A DNA stretch of 64,000 bases from positions 1,364,001-1,428,000 of the forward strand of contig NZ_CP046172.1 in NCBI RefSeq assembly GCF_011801145.1, written 5' to 3'. This DNA is from Nocardia arthritidis. GTDB lineage: Bacteria; Actinomycetota; Actinomycetes; Mycobacteriales; Mycobacteriaceae. The notes beneath the pieces are model-generated. The model ran no database searches, was not told the origin of the DNA, and worked only from the letters and a program-made list of their open reading frames with translations. Made by a program: the position numbers and the translations under genes. The first letter of the stretch is position 1. The number at the start of each line of letters is the position of its first letter. Below, piece after piece: positions 29,981 through 38,814 of the stretch.

Positions 29981-31234
29981 GTGAGTGCACTATTGCAGGC
30001 CGAGCCGTTGGCTCCCTTGCGGCACAGAAACTTTCGCAGACTCGCCACTGGTCGTCTCATGACGTACTCGGCGAACATGATGGCGCCGGTGGCGCTCGCG
30101 TTCGCGGTGCTCGACCTGACGGGCTCGACCACCGACCTGGGATACGTCGTGGGGGCACGTTCGATCACGAATGTGGCTCTGCTACTGCTCGGCGGTGTTG
30201 TCGCAGACCGCGTATCGCGGGCGGTGGTGTTGCAGGGTTCGGCTCTGGTGGCGGCATGCGTTCAGGCTGTGATCGCGGCGAGTGTGCTGCTGCATTTCGC
30301 CTCGATTCCACTGCTGGTCGGGTTGAGCGCGCTCAATGGCGCGGTGGCGGCCATGTCGTTCCCGGCCTCGGCCGCGCTGACGCCGCAAACGGTGCCGCAG
30401 GAATTGTTGCGGCAGGCGAACGCCGTCATGCGGATCACGGTCAACATCGGCTCGATCATCGGAGCCTCGCTCGGGGGCGTGCTCGTCGCGTCGTTGGGGC
30501 CGGGCTGGGGCCTAGGCTGCAACGCCGTCTTGTTCGCGGGCGCGGCGATGTTCTTCGCCGGGATCCGGATACCGGCCGCCACCGGGCAGCCTGTCGAGCA
30601 CGCACATCCGCTCACCGAGCTGGCCGATGGATGGCGTGAATTCTGGTCTCGCTCATGGGTGTGGAGCGTCGTACTCCTGTGCACGGTGGTGAATGCCGTA
30701 CAGGCAGGTGGTGTGCTAGTCCTCGGGCCGGTGATCGCCAACCACTCCATGGGGCGAACAGCGTGGGGTGTCGCGCTCACCGCGCAAATGGTCGGGGCGG
30801 TGGTCGGAGGGCTCATAGCAGCCAGGTCCCGGATTCATCGCATGCTCTACCTCGGGGTAGCCCTCATCCTCATGGCCGCACTACCGCTGATAGTCCTCGC
30901 CCTGGCCCCTACCGTCTTACTGCTGGCCTTCGTCATGTTCCTCAGCGGTGTAGCCCTCGAGCAAGTCACGGTCGCGTGGGATCTGTCTCTGCAGGAAAAC
31001 ATTCCGCCTGATCGTCTGGCCCGCGTGTATTCCTACGACGCGGTCGGATCGTTCCTGGCCCTCCCGATCGGGGAGATCGGTGCCGGAATACTCGCACAAC
31101 ATATCGGCAACAGCGCGACCCTGCTCGGCGGATCCGCAGCACTGGTGGCGGCCACCATCGCCACCCTGGGCAATCGCCAAGTGCGGAATCTGACCACGTC
31201 ACACGATCGGGAAGATCAGGGTCTTTCCCCATAG
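29981..31234 (+). CDS. MFS exporter, DHA3-like
   Basis: A 417-residue major facilitator. The start APLRHRNFRRLATGRLMTYS and the loop GGVVADRVSRAVVLQ place it in the DHA3/EntS-like group, which exports drugs, macrolides or siderophores. About twelve hydrophobic segments are visible. GTG 29981 has GGAGGGGG 8 bases upstream and is preferred over ATG 29924. It lies 87 bases after the ArsR gene, in the same direction. Base composition is slightly less GC-rich than neighbours. The exported compound is unknown. Confidence 0.85.
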   Translation: MSALLQAEPLAPLRHRNFRRLATGRLMTYSANMMAPVALAFAVLDLTGSTTDLGYVVGARSITNVALLLLGGVVADRVSRAVVLQGSALVAACVQAVIAASVLLHFASIPLLVGLSALNGAVAAMSFPASAALTPQTVPQELLRQANAVMRITVNIGSIIGASLGGVLVASLGPGWGLGCNAVLFAGAAMFFAGIRIPAATGQPVEHAHPLTELADGWREFWSRSWVWSVVLLCTVVNAVQAGGVLVLGPVIANHSMGRTAWGVALTAQMVGAVVGGLIAARSRIHRMLYLGVALILMAALPLIVLALAPTVLLLAFVMFLSGVALEQVTVAWDLSLQENIPPDRLARVYSYDAVGSFLALPIGEIGAGILAQHIGNSATLLGGSAALVAATIATLGNRQVRNLTTSHDREDQGLSP

Positions 31235-31268
31235 CTGGCTGTCGGTGGGACATGCCAGTATCGAAGGC

Positions 31269-32636
31269 ATGTATCCGTCTGCTCCCGCCTTCGAGGCCAG
31301 GGGGTTCCATGCGGCTCGCGGGTTCGGTTCCGCGGGCGCCCTGGATCCCGGGCCGAATGTGTCGCGGCTGGTGCGGCGCTCGGGGGGCCGGATCGTCGGC
31401 GGTGTCGCAGGTGGCCTCGCCGACCATCTGCGGGTCGACGTCTTCAAGGTGCGGATGGCGTTCGTCCTGCTGTCCGCGCTGGCCGGGGCGGGCATCGTCG
31501 CGTACGGCCTGCTGTGGATCTTCACACCCGGCGGCGCCGACCAGGTTCGCCCATCGGGTGAGGAGCGGCGGCAGGCGATCGGGTTGGCGCTGCTCGGGCT
31601 CGGTCTCGCGGTCGCGGTGGGCTGGGTGTTCAGCGGGACCGCCGGCGGTGTGATCGTCCCGGTCGTCGTCGTCGCGGTCGGTGCGGCCCTGGTCTGGCGC
31701 GAGTACGACACCGAGGGGCCGAAATCGCTGCTCGGCCTGCCTGCCAAGCCGACGGTGGTCACCTGGACGCGCATCATCGGCGGCGTCACGCTGATCGTGG
31801 TCGGGCTCGGCGTGATCGTGCTCGCGCAGATCGATCTGAGTTCGCTCGGGTCGGCGCTGGTGGCGGTGGCGGTCACGCTGATCGGCGGCGGTCTGCTCAC
31901 GGTGCCGCTGTGGCTGCGCACCGTGCGGGCGCTGAATGCCGAACGGGCGGCCCGCATCCGCAACGAGGAGCGCGAGGAGATCGCGTCCCACCTGCACGAT
32001 TCGGTACTGCAGACGCTCGCACTGATCCAGCGCCAGGCCAACGATCCGCAGGAGGTGGTCCGGCTGGCCCGCAGCCAGGAGCGCGAACTGCGCAGGTGGT
32101 TGTTCGAGGATTCCGGTCCGGCCCAGTCGAGTCTGGCGGCGGCGCTGCGCACCATCGCGGGCGAGGTGGAGGACCAGCACGGGGTGAAGGTGGCCCCGGT
32201 GACCGTCGGCGATGTGTCGATGGATGTCGGCGACACCGGATGCGGTCTGCCGAAGGAGCATTTCACGGCGCTGCTCGGCGCCACCCGCGAGGCGCTGGTG
32301 AATGCCGCCAAACATGCGGGCGTCCCGGAGATCGACCTGTTCGCCGAGGTGGAGCCGCATCAGGTGAGTATTTTCGTGCGCGACCGCGGCACCGGTTTCG
32401 ATGTGTCCGCGGTGGCGTCCGACCGGCAGGGCGTCGCGAAATCCATTCACGCCAGGATCGAGCGGCGTGGTGGTTCGGTGGAGATCCTGTCCACCCCGGG
32501 CCGCGGCACCGAGGTGCGAATCTTCATGCCGCGCACCGACTCCGGCGACCAGAACGAGGTCGCCGAGGCCGCGCAGGACGAGGTGCCGGTCTCGGCCACC
32601 GCGGTCACCGAGCCGGTGCGCATCCCCGGAGAATGA
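31269..32636 (+). CDS. PspC-domain sensor histidine kinase
   Basis: A 455-residue kinase. An N-terminal PspC domain (about 35-90: RRSGGRIVGGVAGGLADHLR, then GIVAYGLLWIFTPGG) leads into four more membrane helices (about 100-215). A HisKA_3 helix follows with the phospho-accepting His in EEIASHLHDSVLQTLALIQ near residue 245, and a HATPase domain with ATREALVNAAKHAG and DRGTGFD. It lacks an obvious large sensor domain, so it probably senses membrane state through PspC. The start could be ATG 31269 or GTG 31245. The response regulator follows after 121 bases. Confidence 0.88.
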   Translation: MYPSAPAFEARGFHAARGFGSAGALDPGPNVSRLVRRSGGRIVGGVAGGLADHLRVDVFKVRMAFVLLSALAGAGIVAYGLLWIFTPGGADQVRPSGEERRQAIGLALLGLGLAVAVGWVFSGTAGGVIVPVVVVAVGAALVWREYDTEGPKSLLGLPAKPTVVTWTRIIGGVTLIVVGLGVIVLAQIDLSSLGSALVAVAVTLIGGGLLTVPLWLRTVRALNAERAARIRNEEREEIASHLHDSVLQTLALIQRQANDPQEVVRLARSQERELRRWLFEDSGPAQSSLAAALRTIAGEVEDQHGVKVAPVTVGDVSMDVGDTGCGLPKEHFTALLGATREALVNAAKHAGVPEIDLFAEVEPHQVSIFVRDRGTGFDVSAVASDRQGVAKSIHARIERRGGSVEILSTPGRGTEVRIFMPRTDSGDQNEVAEAAQDEVPVSATAVTEPVRIPGE

Positions 32637-32757
32637 GTCCGGTTTCGGCTGCTCGATGAAACAGCACGTCAGCCATTCGGCATGCGACGAAACGGCACAC
32701 GACCGAGAGGCAAGGTTAAGGTGGCAGGGCAAACCAGCAGACCGATCTCGCCGGTCC

Positions 32758-33495
32758 ATGGATAACTCGCCCGAGACTCGGCCGGATATGCGGGCCGGGT
32801 ACGAAACCGGCGAGACGTCCGCGATCGGCGAGGAGACACCGAGAGGCGGGGGAACGACCGTGCGGGTCTTTCTCGTCGATGATCACGCGGTATTCCGTTC
32901 CGGGGTGCGGGCGGAATTGAGCCGGGAAACCGATATGGAGGTGGTCGGCGAGGCGGGCGGAGTCGCCGAGGCGATCGCGGGCATCAATACCGCCAAACCG
33001 GATGTCGTGCTGCTCGACGTGCACATGCCGGACGGCGGCGGCGTCGCGGTGCTGTCCGGAATCGACGACGGCCCGGTCTGTCTGGCGCTGAGCGTGTCCG
33101 ATGCCGCGGAGGATGTGATCGCGGTGATCCGTGCGGGCGCCCGTGGCTATGTGACCAAGACCATCTCGGGCGCCGAACTGGCCGAGGGCATTCGGCGCGT
33201 CGCGGGCGGGGATGCGGTGTTCAGTCCGCGGCTGGCCGGTTTCGTCCTCGACTCGTTCACCGGCAGGTCACCGGCGCCGGAGCCGCCGCTGGATCCGGAA
33301 CTCGATTCGCTGACCCCACGCGAACTGGAGGTGCTGCGGCTGCTCGCCCGCGGCTACACCTATCGGGAGATCGCGGAAACGCTGTTCATCTCGGTGAAGA
33401 CGGTAGAAACGCACGCCTCCAACGTGTTGCGCAAAACCCAGCAGTCCAATCGGAACGCGCTCACCAGGTGGGCGCATCGACGCCGGATCGATTGA
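32758..33495 (+). CDS. NarL/LuxR-type response regulator
   Basis: A 245-residue regulator with a receiver domain (about 35-150) and a LuxR-type HTH (about 180-240). The acidic pair is in FLVDDHAVFRSG, the phospho-acceptor Asp in VVLLDVHMPDGGG near 84, the Thr/Ser at LALSVSD and Lys in YVTKTISG. The HTH is SLTPRELEVLRLLARGYTYR to SVKTVETHASNVLRK. ATG 32758 gives a 34-residue N-terminal extension; GTG 32860 (GGGGGA upstream) would start directly at the receiver. It pairs with the PspC kinase. Confidence 0.9.
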   Translation: MDNSPETRPDMRAGYETGETSAIGEETPRGGGTTVRVFLVDDHAVFRSGVRAELSRETDMEVVGEAGGVAEAIAGINTAKPDVVLLDVHMPDGGGVAVLSGIDDGPVCLALSVSDAAEDVIAVIRAGARGYVTKTISGAELAEGIRRVAGGDAVFSPRLAGFVLDSFTGRSPAPEPPLDPELDSLTPRELEVLRLLARGYTYREIAETLFISVKTVETHASNVLRKTQQSNRNALTRWAHRRRID

Positions 33496-33513
33496 CCGCG
33501 TTGATCTTTCGCA

Positions 33514-34629
33514 TCACATCAGCGCGATGATGATCGCGATGATGATGATCAGGCCGATCAGCAGGCCGATGGCGATGGCCAGCGGCGCGTTGCTCGGTTC
33601 CTTCTGTTTGGCGCGCTGCGGCGGTGCGGCGGGGCCGGCCTGCTGATTGCGGTGCGGCCGGGGCAGCGGTGTGGTGAGCGGGCTGCGCAGGCCCGGCGCC
33701 GAATTCCGGGCCGCCCACGCCGGAATGGTGCCGTCCTCGGTGCGTACCGGGGAACCGAGAATGTACGGCCCGGTGCCGGGGCCGAAAGCGGCGGTGAGGA
33801 TTTCGTCCCTGGCCTCGGCCATGGTCGGGCGGCGTTGCGGTGCGGGCTCCATCATGTGCAGCAGTGCCGCGGTGAGCACGCCGCTGCGGCTCGGCGGAAT
33901 GATCTGCGCCATCGCCGCGCGCTGGACCAGGATTTCCGGATCCTCTTCGAGGCCGAACGGCGGCTGTCCCTCGATCGCGGTGTACAGCGTTGCGCCGAGC
34001 GAGAATACGTCGCTGGCTCTGGTCGGCTGCGCGCCGCGGGCGACCTCGGGGGGTAGGTACGCGGGGGTTCCGGTGATGACGCCGTCGGCCTCGTCGGCGT
34101 CGCCCGCGCCGCTGGAGATACCGAAGTCGCTGAGCTTCGCCATGCCGACGGCCGGGCCGCGGTCGGCGACCAGGATATTGCCCGGCTTGATGTCGCGGTG
34201 CACGATGCCCGCGGCGTGCGCGGCGGCCAGCGCGTCGGCGACCTGCGCGCCGATCTGGGCGACCTCGATCGGCGGCAGGATGTCCACCAGCGCCAGCGCT
34301 TTCGCGATGCTGCGCGATGGCAGATGCTCCATTACCAGCCAGGGTTCACCCGCCTCCAGCACCACGTCGTAGACGGCGATGGCGTGCTCGTGTGAGAGCT
34401 TCGCGGCGACCCGGCCCTCGTGCATGATCCGGTTGCGGATCTCGTTCGCCTCGGCTTCGCCGAGCCCGGCCGTGGAGAGCACCTGCTTGATGGCGACATC
34501 CCGATCGAGTAGGCGGTCGTGCGCGAGCCAGACCGCGCCCATACCGCCACCGCCGATCTTGGATTGCAGACGGTAGCGGCCGGCCACCAGATAGTCGGGG
34601 CCGACGATGGGACGGGGGCGATCGATCAT
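33514..34629 (-). CDS. Serine/threonine protein kinase with C-terminal membrane anchor
   Basis: A 371-residue Hanks-type kinase. The P-loop is [12 protein letters not shown] near 25, lysine is in DVAIKQVL near 48, the catalytic loop is [13 protein letters not shown] near 142, DFG follows at about 167 and the activation segment has [18 protein letters not shown] disordered Pro/Arg-rich linker (about 300-345) precedes a C-terminal hydrophobic helix ([20 protein letters not shown]). No extracellular sensor domain follows the helix. It should sit on the inner membrane face. It is divergent from imuA'; a link to DNA damage is not shown. Confidence 0.9.
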   Translation of the reverse strand: MIDRPRPIVGPDYLVAGRYRLQSKIGGGGMGAVWLAHDRLLDRDVAIKQVLSTAGLGEAEANEIRNRIMHEGRVAAKLSHEHAIAVYDVVLEAGEPWLVMEHLPSRSIAKALALVDILPPIEVAQIGAQVADALAAAHAAGIVHRDIKPGNILVADRGPAVGMAKLSDFGISSGAGDADEADGVITGTPAYLPPEVARGAQPTRASDVFSLGATLYTAIEGQPPFGLEEDPEILVQRAAMAQIIPPSRSGVLTAALLHMMEPAPQRRPTMAEARDEILTAAFGPGTGPYILGSPVRTEDGTIPAWAARNSAPGLRSPLTTPLPRPHRNQQAGPAAPPQRAKQKEPSNAPLAIAIGLLIGLIIIIAIIIALM

Positions 34630-34799
34630 GGGAGCAGAGTATCCGAATTCGGTGGTAGCTGGCCTGATTCGAGTCGACAGTGTGCCGGTGCCGGACAGCG
34701 CATTTCACACTTTCGCCGTCGCGGGGGAGCGCGGGTGCGACGGTACCCGTTATGGGTGCTCTTGACGGATTCCGGGGGTGGGTTTTCACTGAGGTCAAG

Positions 34800-34815
34800 T
34801 CGAACGTATATTCGA
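34800..34815. promoter_or_regulatory. LexA SOS box upstream of imuA'
   Basis: TCGAAC-GTAT-ATTCGA matches the actinobacterial LexA consensus TCGAAC-N4-GTTCGA with one mismatch. It is 97 bases before imuA', so DNA damage should induce imuA'. Confidence 0.8.
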
Positions 34816-34911
34816 TAAGGATCGATAGCTGGATCGGTGCTGGCTTCCCTTTCGGTGGGGCAGCTCCGCGTGCTTCGCCCCGGGTTCCATCGTGGGAAGT
34901 AGGTGGTAGGG

Positions 34912-35649
34912 ATGGGTTCGGATGCGGAATTGCCCAAGCCGACACTGGATGAGCTGCGCGGCAGGATCGCGGCGATACCCGCGCGTGGCGAATCGTCGGC
35001 TGCCGGGGCCCCGGCGGCGGATGGGCCGCGCCGGGAGCCGCTGCCCGTCCCCGCCGCGCTTGCCGAATTGTTGCCGGTGGGCGGGTTGGCGCGTGGATCC
35101 GTCGTCTCCTACACCGGGGCGAGCTCACTGCTCGCTGGGTTGCTCGCCACCGTGACCGGCACCGGCGGGTACGCCGCGCTGGTCGGGGTGCCCCGGCTCG
35201 GGTTGCTCGCCGCGGTGGAAATGGGGGCCCGGCTGGAGCGGCTCGCGGTGGTCGCCGATCCCGGTCCGGATCCGGTGGCGGTGACCGCCGTATTGCTCGA
35301 CGGCATCGATCTGATCGTGCTCGGACTCGGCGGCGCCGCGGTGCCGCCGTCCCGCGCCAAGGTGATCGCCGCGCGCGCCCGCAGCAGAGGCGCGACCCTG
35401 GTGGTCACCGACGGCCGCTGGGACAATCCCGCGCTGCGGCTCAGCGCCCGCATCGCCGGCTATGGCGGACTCGGCGCAGGCTCGGGGCGATTGCGTTCGG
35501 TCAGCCTCGACGTCGAGGCCCGCGGGAAGGCGGGCCCGCCCCGGCGCGGCCGAATCGACCTGCGCCCCAACGCCGGTCGCGTGGAATGGGTACGGCTGGA
35601 CGCGATCACCTCGGTTCCGGATGCGACAACCGATGCCGCCGTCTCCTGA
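34912..35649 (+). CDS. imuA': Mutasome accessory protein ImuA'
   Basis: A 245-residue RecA-fold-like protein of the actinobacterial ImuA' type. The start PTLDELRGRIAAIPARGE is followed by LAELLPVGGLARGSVVSYTG and GLLATVTGTGGYAALVGVPR, then a degenerate Walker B-like LLDGIDLIVLGLGG. It has no canonical P-loop. ImuA' interacts with ImuB to support DnaE2 in translesion synthesis after damage. ATG 34912 is preceded by AGG-rich sequence. A LexA-type box lies upstream. imuB lies 695 bases downstream, beyond a repeat-rich gap. Confidence 0.85.
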   Translation: MGSDAELPKPTLDELRGRIAAIPARGESSAAGAPAADGPRREPLPVPAALAELLPVGGLARGSVVSYTGASSLLAGLLATVTGTGGYAALVGVPRLGLLAAVEMGARLERLAVVADPGPDPVAVTAVLLDGIDLIVLGLGGAAVPPSRAKVIAARARSRGATLVVTDGRWDNPALRLSARIAGYGGLGAGSGRLRSVSLDVEARGKAGPPRRGRIDLRPNAGRVEWVRLDAITSVPDATTDAAVS

Positions 35650-35680
35650 GTGCAGCGCGGCCCCACCCGTCGCGGCCCGA

Positions 35681-36060
35681 CTGCGTTGTCGCCGTAGCCG
35701 ATACGACTCCGGTATCGGTTACTTGCCGGGCGTCGAGTCGGGCCGCAAAGGTATTCGCCCGGGCTTCGATGCCGGGCTCAGGGCATGCGGCGCAATCCGA
35801 TTCGCCGCCGCCTGGCCGCGTTGTCGTCGCAGTCGACACGACCCCGGTGTCGGTTACTTGCCGGGTGTCGAACCGGGCCGCGGCGGCAGGCCGGACTTCG
35901 GGGCCGGGCTGAGACCTTGCGGCGCAGTCGGATCCGTCGCGGTTTGGTTCGTCGCCTGGCCGCGTTGTCGCAGTCGATACGACCCCGGTGTCGGCCCCTT
36001 GTCAGGCGCCGAGCTGGGCTGCGGCGGCAGGCTGGGCTTCGAGACCGGGCTCAGGCTGGT
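35681..36060. repeat. Three imperfect tandem repeats of about 135-141 bp
   Basis: Units begin near 35681, 35812 and 35956. The anchor GGTATCGGTTACTTGCCGGG recurs at 35711, 35846 and (degenerate) 35987. Much of each unit, including a TGCG-TTGTCG-CAGTCGATACGAC opening and a later GGGCTTCGA-GCCGGGCTCA block, is conserved. The units lie in the unusual gap between imuA' and imuB. Confidence 0.75.
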
Positions 36061-36275
36061 GAGCGGCGGTCGCGGGGGCGGCGGCGGCCGGGGTTGGCCT
36101 CCGCGAGATGTTCCAGGTGGTGGCGGCGGTTGTCAGGTTCGGGTTGCTGCGGTGCGGCCGGAGTTGTGCCGTGGCGGTACAGGTTGGCTTCGGCGATTCG
36201 GTCCAGGTGATGGCGTTCGCCGCGGCGGGGTTGGCCCGCCGAACGGCGCCGCTGGTTGTCGGTGTCGGTGTACAC
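36051..36275 (-). pseudogene. Possible remnant of a repeat-containing minus-strand gene
   Basis: The minus strand has a 74-residue open frame with two copies of a motif: RHHLDRIAEANLYRHG and RHHLEHLAEANPGRRR (DNA copies at 36182-36215 and 36092-36125). Of seven differing base positions in the core of the two units, five fall in third codon positions, a hint that the frame was once translated. The family is not recognised. The frame stops at the border of the 135-bp repeats, so this may be the start of a decayed gene. Confidence is low. Confidence 0.3.
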
Positions 36276-36344
36276 GGCCGTCGATCTTATTGTGCGCGCG
36301 CCGGTTTGGCGCAGAAAGTCCGGTTCGATCGGCCGGTGTCGTGC

Positions 36345-37949
36345 ATGCGTATGGCGCGACGGGTTGATTCGGCCCTGGGTCCGGCGCGGGTGCTGGCGCT
36401 GTGGTGCCAGGACTGGGCCGCGGTGGCGGCGGCCGCGGTCGCCGAGGTGCCCGCGACGCGGCCGGTGGCGGTGCTCGCCGCGAATCGGGTGGTCGAATGT
36501 TCGGCGATCGCAAGGGGTGATGGGGTCCGGATCGGGCTGACCCGCCGCGAGGCGCAGTCGCGATGTCCGGAACTCATACTGGCACAGGCGGATCCGGATC
36601 GGGACGCGCGATTGTTCGAACCGGTGGTCGCGGCTGTCGACGCGACGGTGCCCGGAGTCGAGGTGCTGCGTCCCGGACTGTTGATCCTGAACGCGCGCGG
36701 CGCGGCACGGTTTTTCGGTTCCGAGGCGGCCGCGGCGGAGCGGCTGGTGGACGCGGTGGCCGCGGTCGGGGTCGAGGCGCAGATCGGCATCGCCGACGCG
36801 CTGTCCACCGCGGTGCTCGCGGCCCGGCGGGCGGCGCTGGTCCCGCCCGGCGGTGGCGCCGAATATCTTGCGCCGCTGCCGATCCGGGAGCTGGCGGTGG
36901 AGCCGAGCCTGGCCGCGCCGGAGCGAGCCGAGCTGGTGGATCTGTTGGACCGCTTGGGTTTACGCCGCATCGGCGACTTCGCCCGGCTGACCCCGGCCGA
37001 GGTGGCGTCGCGCTTCGGCGCCGATGCCGTGCTGGCCCACCGCTGTGCCCGCGCGCTGCCGGAGCGTCCGGTGTCCGCGCGCCCGGTGCCGCCGGATCTG
37101 GCCGTCGAATATCCCTGCGATCCGCCCATCGAGCGGGTCGACGCGGCCGCCTTTGCCGGACGGCTGCTCGCCACCGAACTGCACGCGCGGCTGTCCGCCG
37201 CGTCGGTGGCCTGCACCCGTCTCGCGGTGATCGCGAAAACCGAGGCAGGCGAAGAGCTTTCGCGTATCTGGCGATGCGCCGAACCGTTGACCCCAGCGGG
37301 CACGGCCGATCGGGTGCGCTGGCAGTTGGATGGTTGGCTCACCCGCCGCACGGGCGCCCGGCCCACCGGACCGATCACCGTGCTGCGGCTGGAGCCGGTC
37401 GAGGTGGTGGCCGCCGGGGCACTACAGCTCGGCCTGTGGGGCGATGTCGGCGAGACCGAGGAGCGGTTCCGCCGGGTGTTGGTCCGGGTGCAGGGTCTGC
37501 TGGGCGGGGAGGCGGTACGGCTCGGCGTGCTCAGCGGCGGGCGGGGCCCGGCCGAACGCATCACCATGGTCGCACTCGGTGACGAGCCGGTCCCGGCCGC
37601 CGATCCGGCGCTGCCGTGGCCGGGACAATTGCCGCAGCCCGCCCCCGCGGTGATCCTGTTGAACCGCCCGCCGGTCCGGTTGGTCGATGCGGCGGCCGCC
37701 GATGTCCACGTCACCGAGCGGGGACTGTTCAGCGCGGACCCCGCCCGATTGCACTGGGGCAGCAGACAATGGCGCCTGGACGGCTGGGCGGGCCCGTGGC
37801 CGGTCGACGAGCGTTGGTGGACACCGGAATCCGCCGACGCGTTCATCGCCCGTGCGCAGGTGCGACTCGCGGCCGAACCCGCCGACATGCGCGTCCTGCT
37901 GCTCAGCTACCGCGGCGGTTCCTGGTATGTGGAGGGCATCTACGCCTGA
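36345..37949 (+). CDS. imuB: Y-family polymerase-like mutasome protein ImuB
   Basis: A 534-residue protein with the Y-family polymerase fold. It lacks the usual catalytic acidic residues: the start reads RVLALWCQDWAAVAAA where active enzymes have an Asp-bearing motif. ImuB bridges ImuA', DnaE2 and the beta clamp. A clamp-binding motif QLGLWG is visible at about residue 361. The region RAEAVR-type little finger and the C-terminal VDERWWTPESADAFIARAQV with YRGGSWYVEGIYA are family hallmarks. ATG 36345 is the likeliest start (alternatives GTG 36336, ATG 36351); none has a strong ribosome-binding site. Confidence 0.88.
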   Translation: MRMARRVDSALGPARVLALWCQDWAAVAAAAVAEVPATRPVAVLAANRVVECSAIARGDGVRIGLTRREAQSRCPELILAQADPDRDARLFEPVVAAVDATVPGVEVLRPGLLILNARGAARFFGSEAAAAERLVDAVAAVGVEAQIGIADALSTAVLAARRAALVPPGGGAEYLAPLPIRELAVEPSLAAPERAELVDLLDRLGLRRIGDFARLTPAEVASRFGADAVLAHRCARALPERPVSARPVPPDLAVEYPCDPPIERVDAAAFAGRLLATELHARLSAASVACTRLAVIAKTEAGEELSRIWRCAEPLTPAGTADRVRWQLDGWLTRRTGARPTGPITVLRLEPVEVVAAGALQLGLWGDVGETEERFRRVLVRVQGLLGGEAVRLGVLSGGRGPAERITMVALGDEPVPAADPALPWPGQLPQPAPAVILLNRPPVRLVDAAAADVHVTERGLFSADPARLHWGSRQWRLDGWAGPWPVDERWWTPESADAFIARAQVRLAAEPADMRVLLLSYRGGSWYVEGIYA

Positions 37950-38029
37950 TGTGCGCTGTCCTGTCGAACTCCTGCGCGCGGGGCTCGCCCGGCGGATAGT
38001 TGAGATCGTGCACGGCTCAACAAGGTTCG

Positions 38030-38728
38030 CTACGGTCGCGACCACACCAACGCCATGCTGAAGGGCTGGCCGAGCAGCTCACCCCACTTGGGCTTGCGCG
38101 TCAACCAGCTCTCTTCGACGACATTCTCCGCGATCTCGGTCAGCGTCCAGCCGGAATCCATTGCCGCGGTGAGGTGTTCGCTGATCAGATGCAGGTGGGT
38201 GCTGATCGCGACCGGTTCGCCGGAGCGCGCGGTGTAGTGCGTCGGCATCCCGGTCACCATGATGAATTGCGGGTGGAAGCAGACCATCACGCATTTCCCG
38301 CCCGGCGCGGCGATCCGGAATGCCTCGGCGTAGAAGGGTTTCAGGTCGGGCAGGTGCTCGTCGATCAGCGAAGCGATCACCAGATCGTATGTGCCGCTCG
38401 ATAATCCGGTGTCACGAACATCGGCCTGGGTGAGTGTTTCGTGTACGCCGCGCTCCTTTGCCAGCGCCAGCATGCCCGCGCTCGCGTCGATGCCGTCGAT
38501 GCGAGCGACGCCGTGCCCGCGCAACCAGCTCCCGGTGCGCCCCGTCCCGCAGCCGAGGTCGGCGGCCCGCCCGACGCCCGCCCAGTCCGGGGTGCGCAGG
38601 CGGTCGAGCAGCGCCAGGTCCATTTCGTCCATGACGGTCTGCTCATAGGTCGGCGCCCACCCGTCGTACCCGGTGGCGACGTCGACGATCGGGTAATTGC
38701 GGCGGTCGAAATCGGCGAAAGACGGCAT
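38030..38728 (-). CDS. SAM-dependent methyltransferase (class I)
   Basis: A 232-residue Rossmann-fold methyltransferase. Motif I is RAADLGCGTGRTGSWLRG near 57, motif II is IDGIDASAGMLALAKERG, and motif IV-like DLVIASLIDEHLPDL follows. The N terminus DRRNYPIVDVATGYDGWAPT resembles UbiE/methyltransf_11 proteins acting on small molecules. The substrate is unknown. It is transcribed away from the hydrolase at 38815, with an 86-base divergent spacer. ATG 38728 is the first strong in-frame start. Confidence 0.85.
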   Translation of the reverse strand: MPSFADFDRRNYPIVDVATGYDGWAPTYEQTVMDEMDLALLDRLRTPDWAGVGRAADLGCGTGRTGSWLRGHGVARIDGIDASAGMLALAKERGVHETLTQADVRDTGLSSGTYDLVIASLIDEHLPDLKPFYAEAFRIAAPGGKCVMVCFHPQFIMVTGMPTHYTARSGEPVAISTHLHLISEHLTAAMDSGWTLTEIAENVVEESWLTRKPKWGELLGQPFSMALVWSRP

Positions 38729-38814
38729 GCGCCGAGTCTTTCGTGAACCCGTCGCCGGATGCCACCCAATAAACCGCTCGGCAGTGATCCGCGTGACAAC
38801 TTGCCCGAACCGGC

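Noticed and set aside
35462..36367. 301-codon plus-strand frame covering the imuA'-imuB gap
   Set aside because: It starts inside imuA' and is Arg/Gly/Pro/Cys-rich; it is open mainly because of the tandem repeats. I kept only the repeats as a feature.
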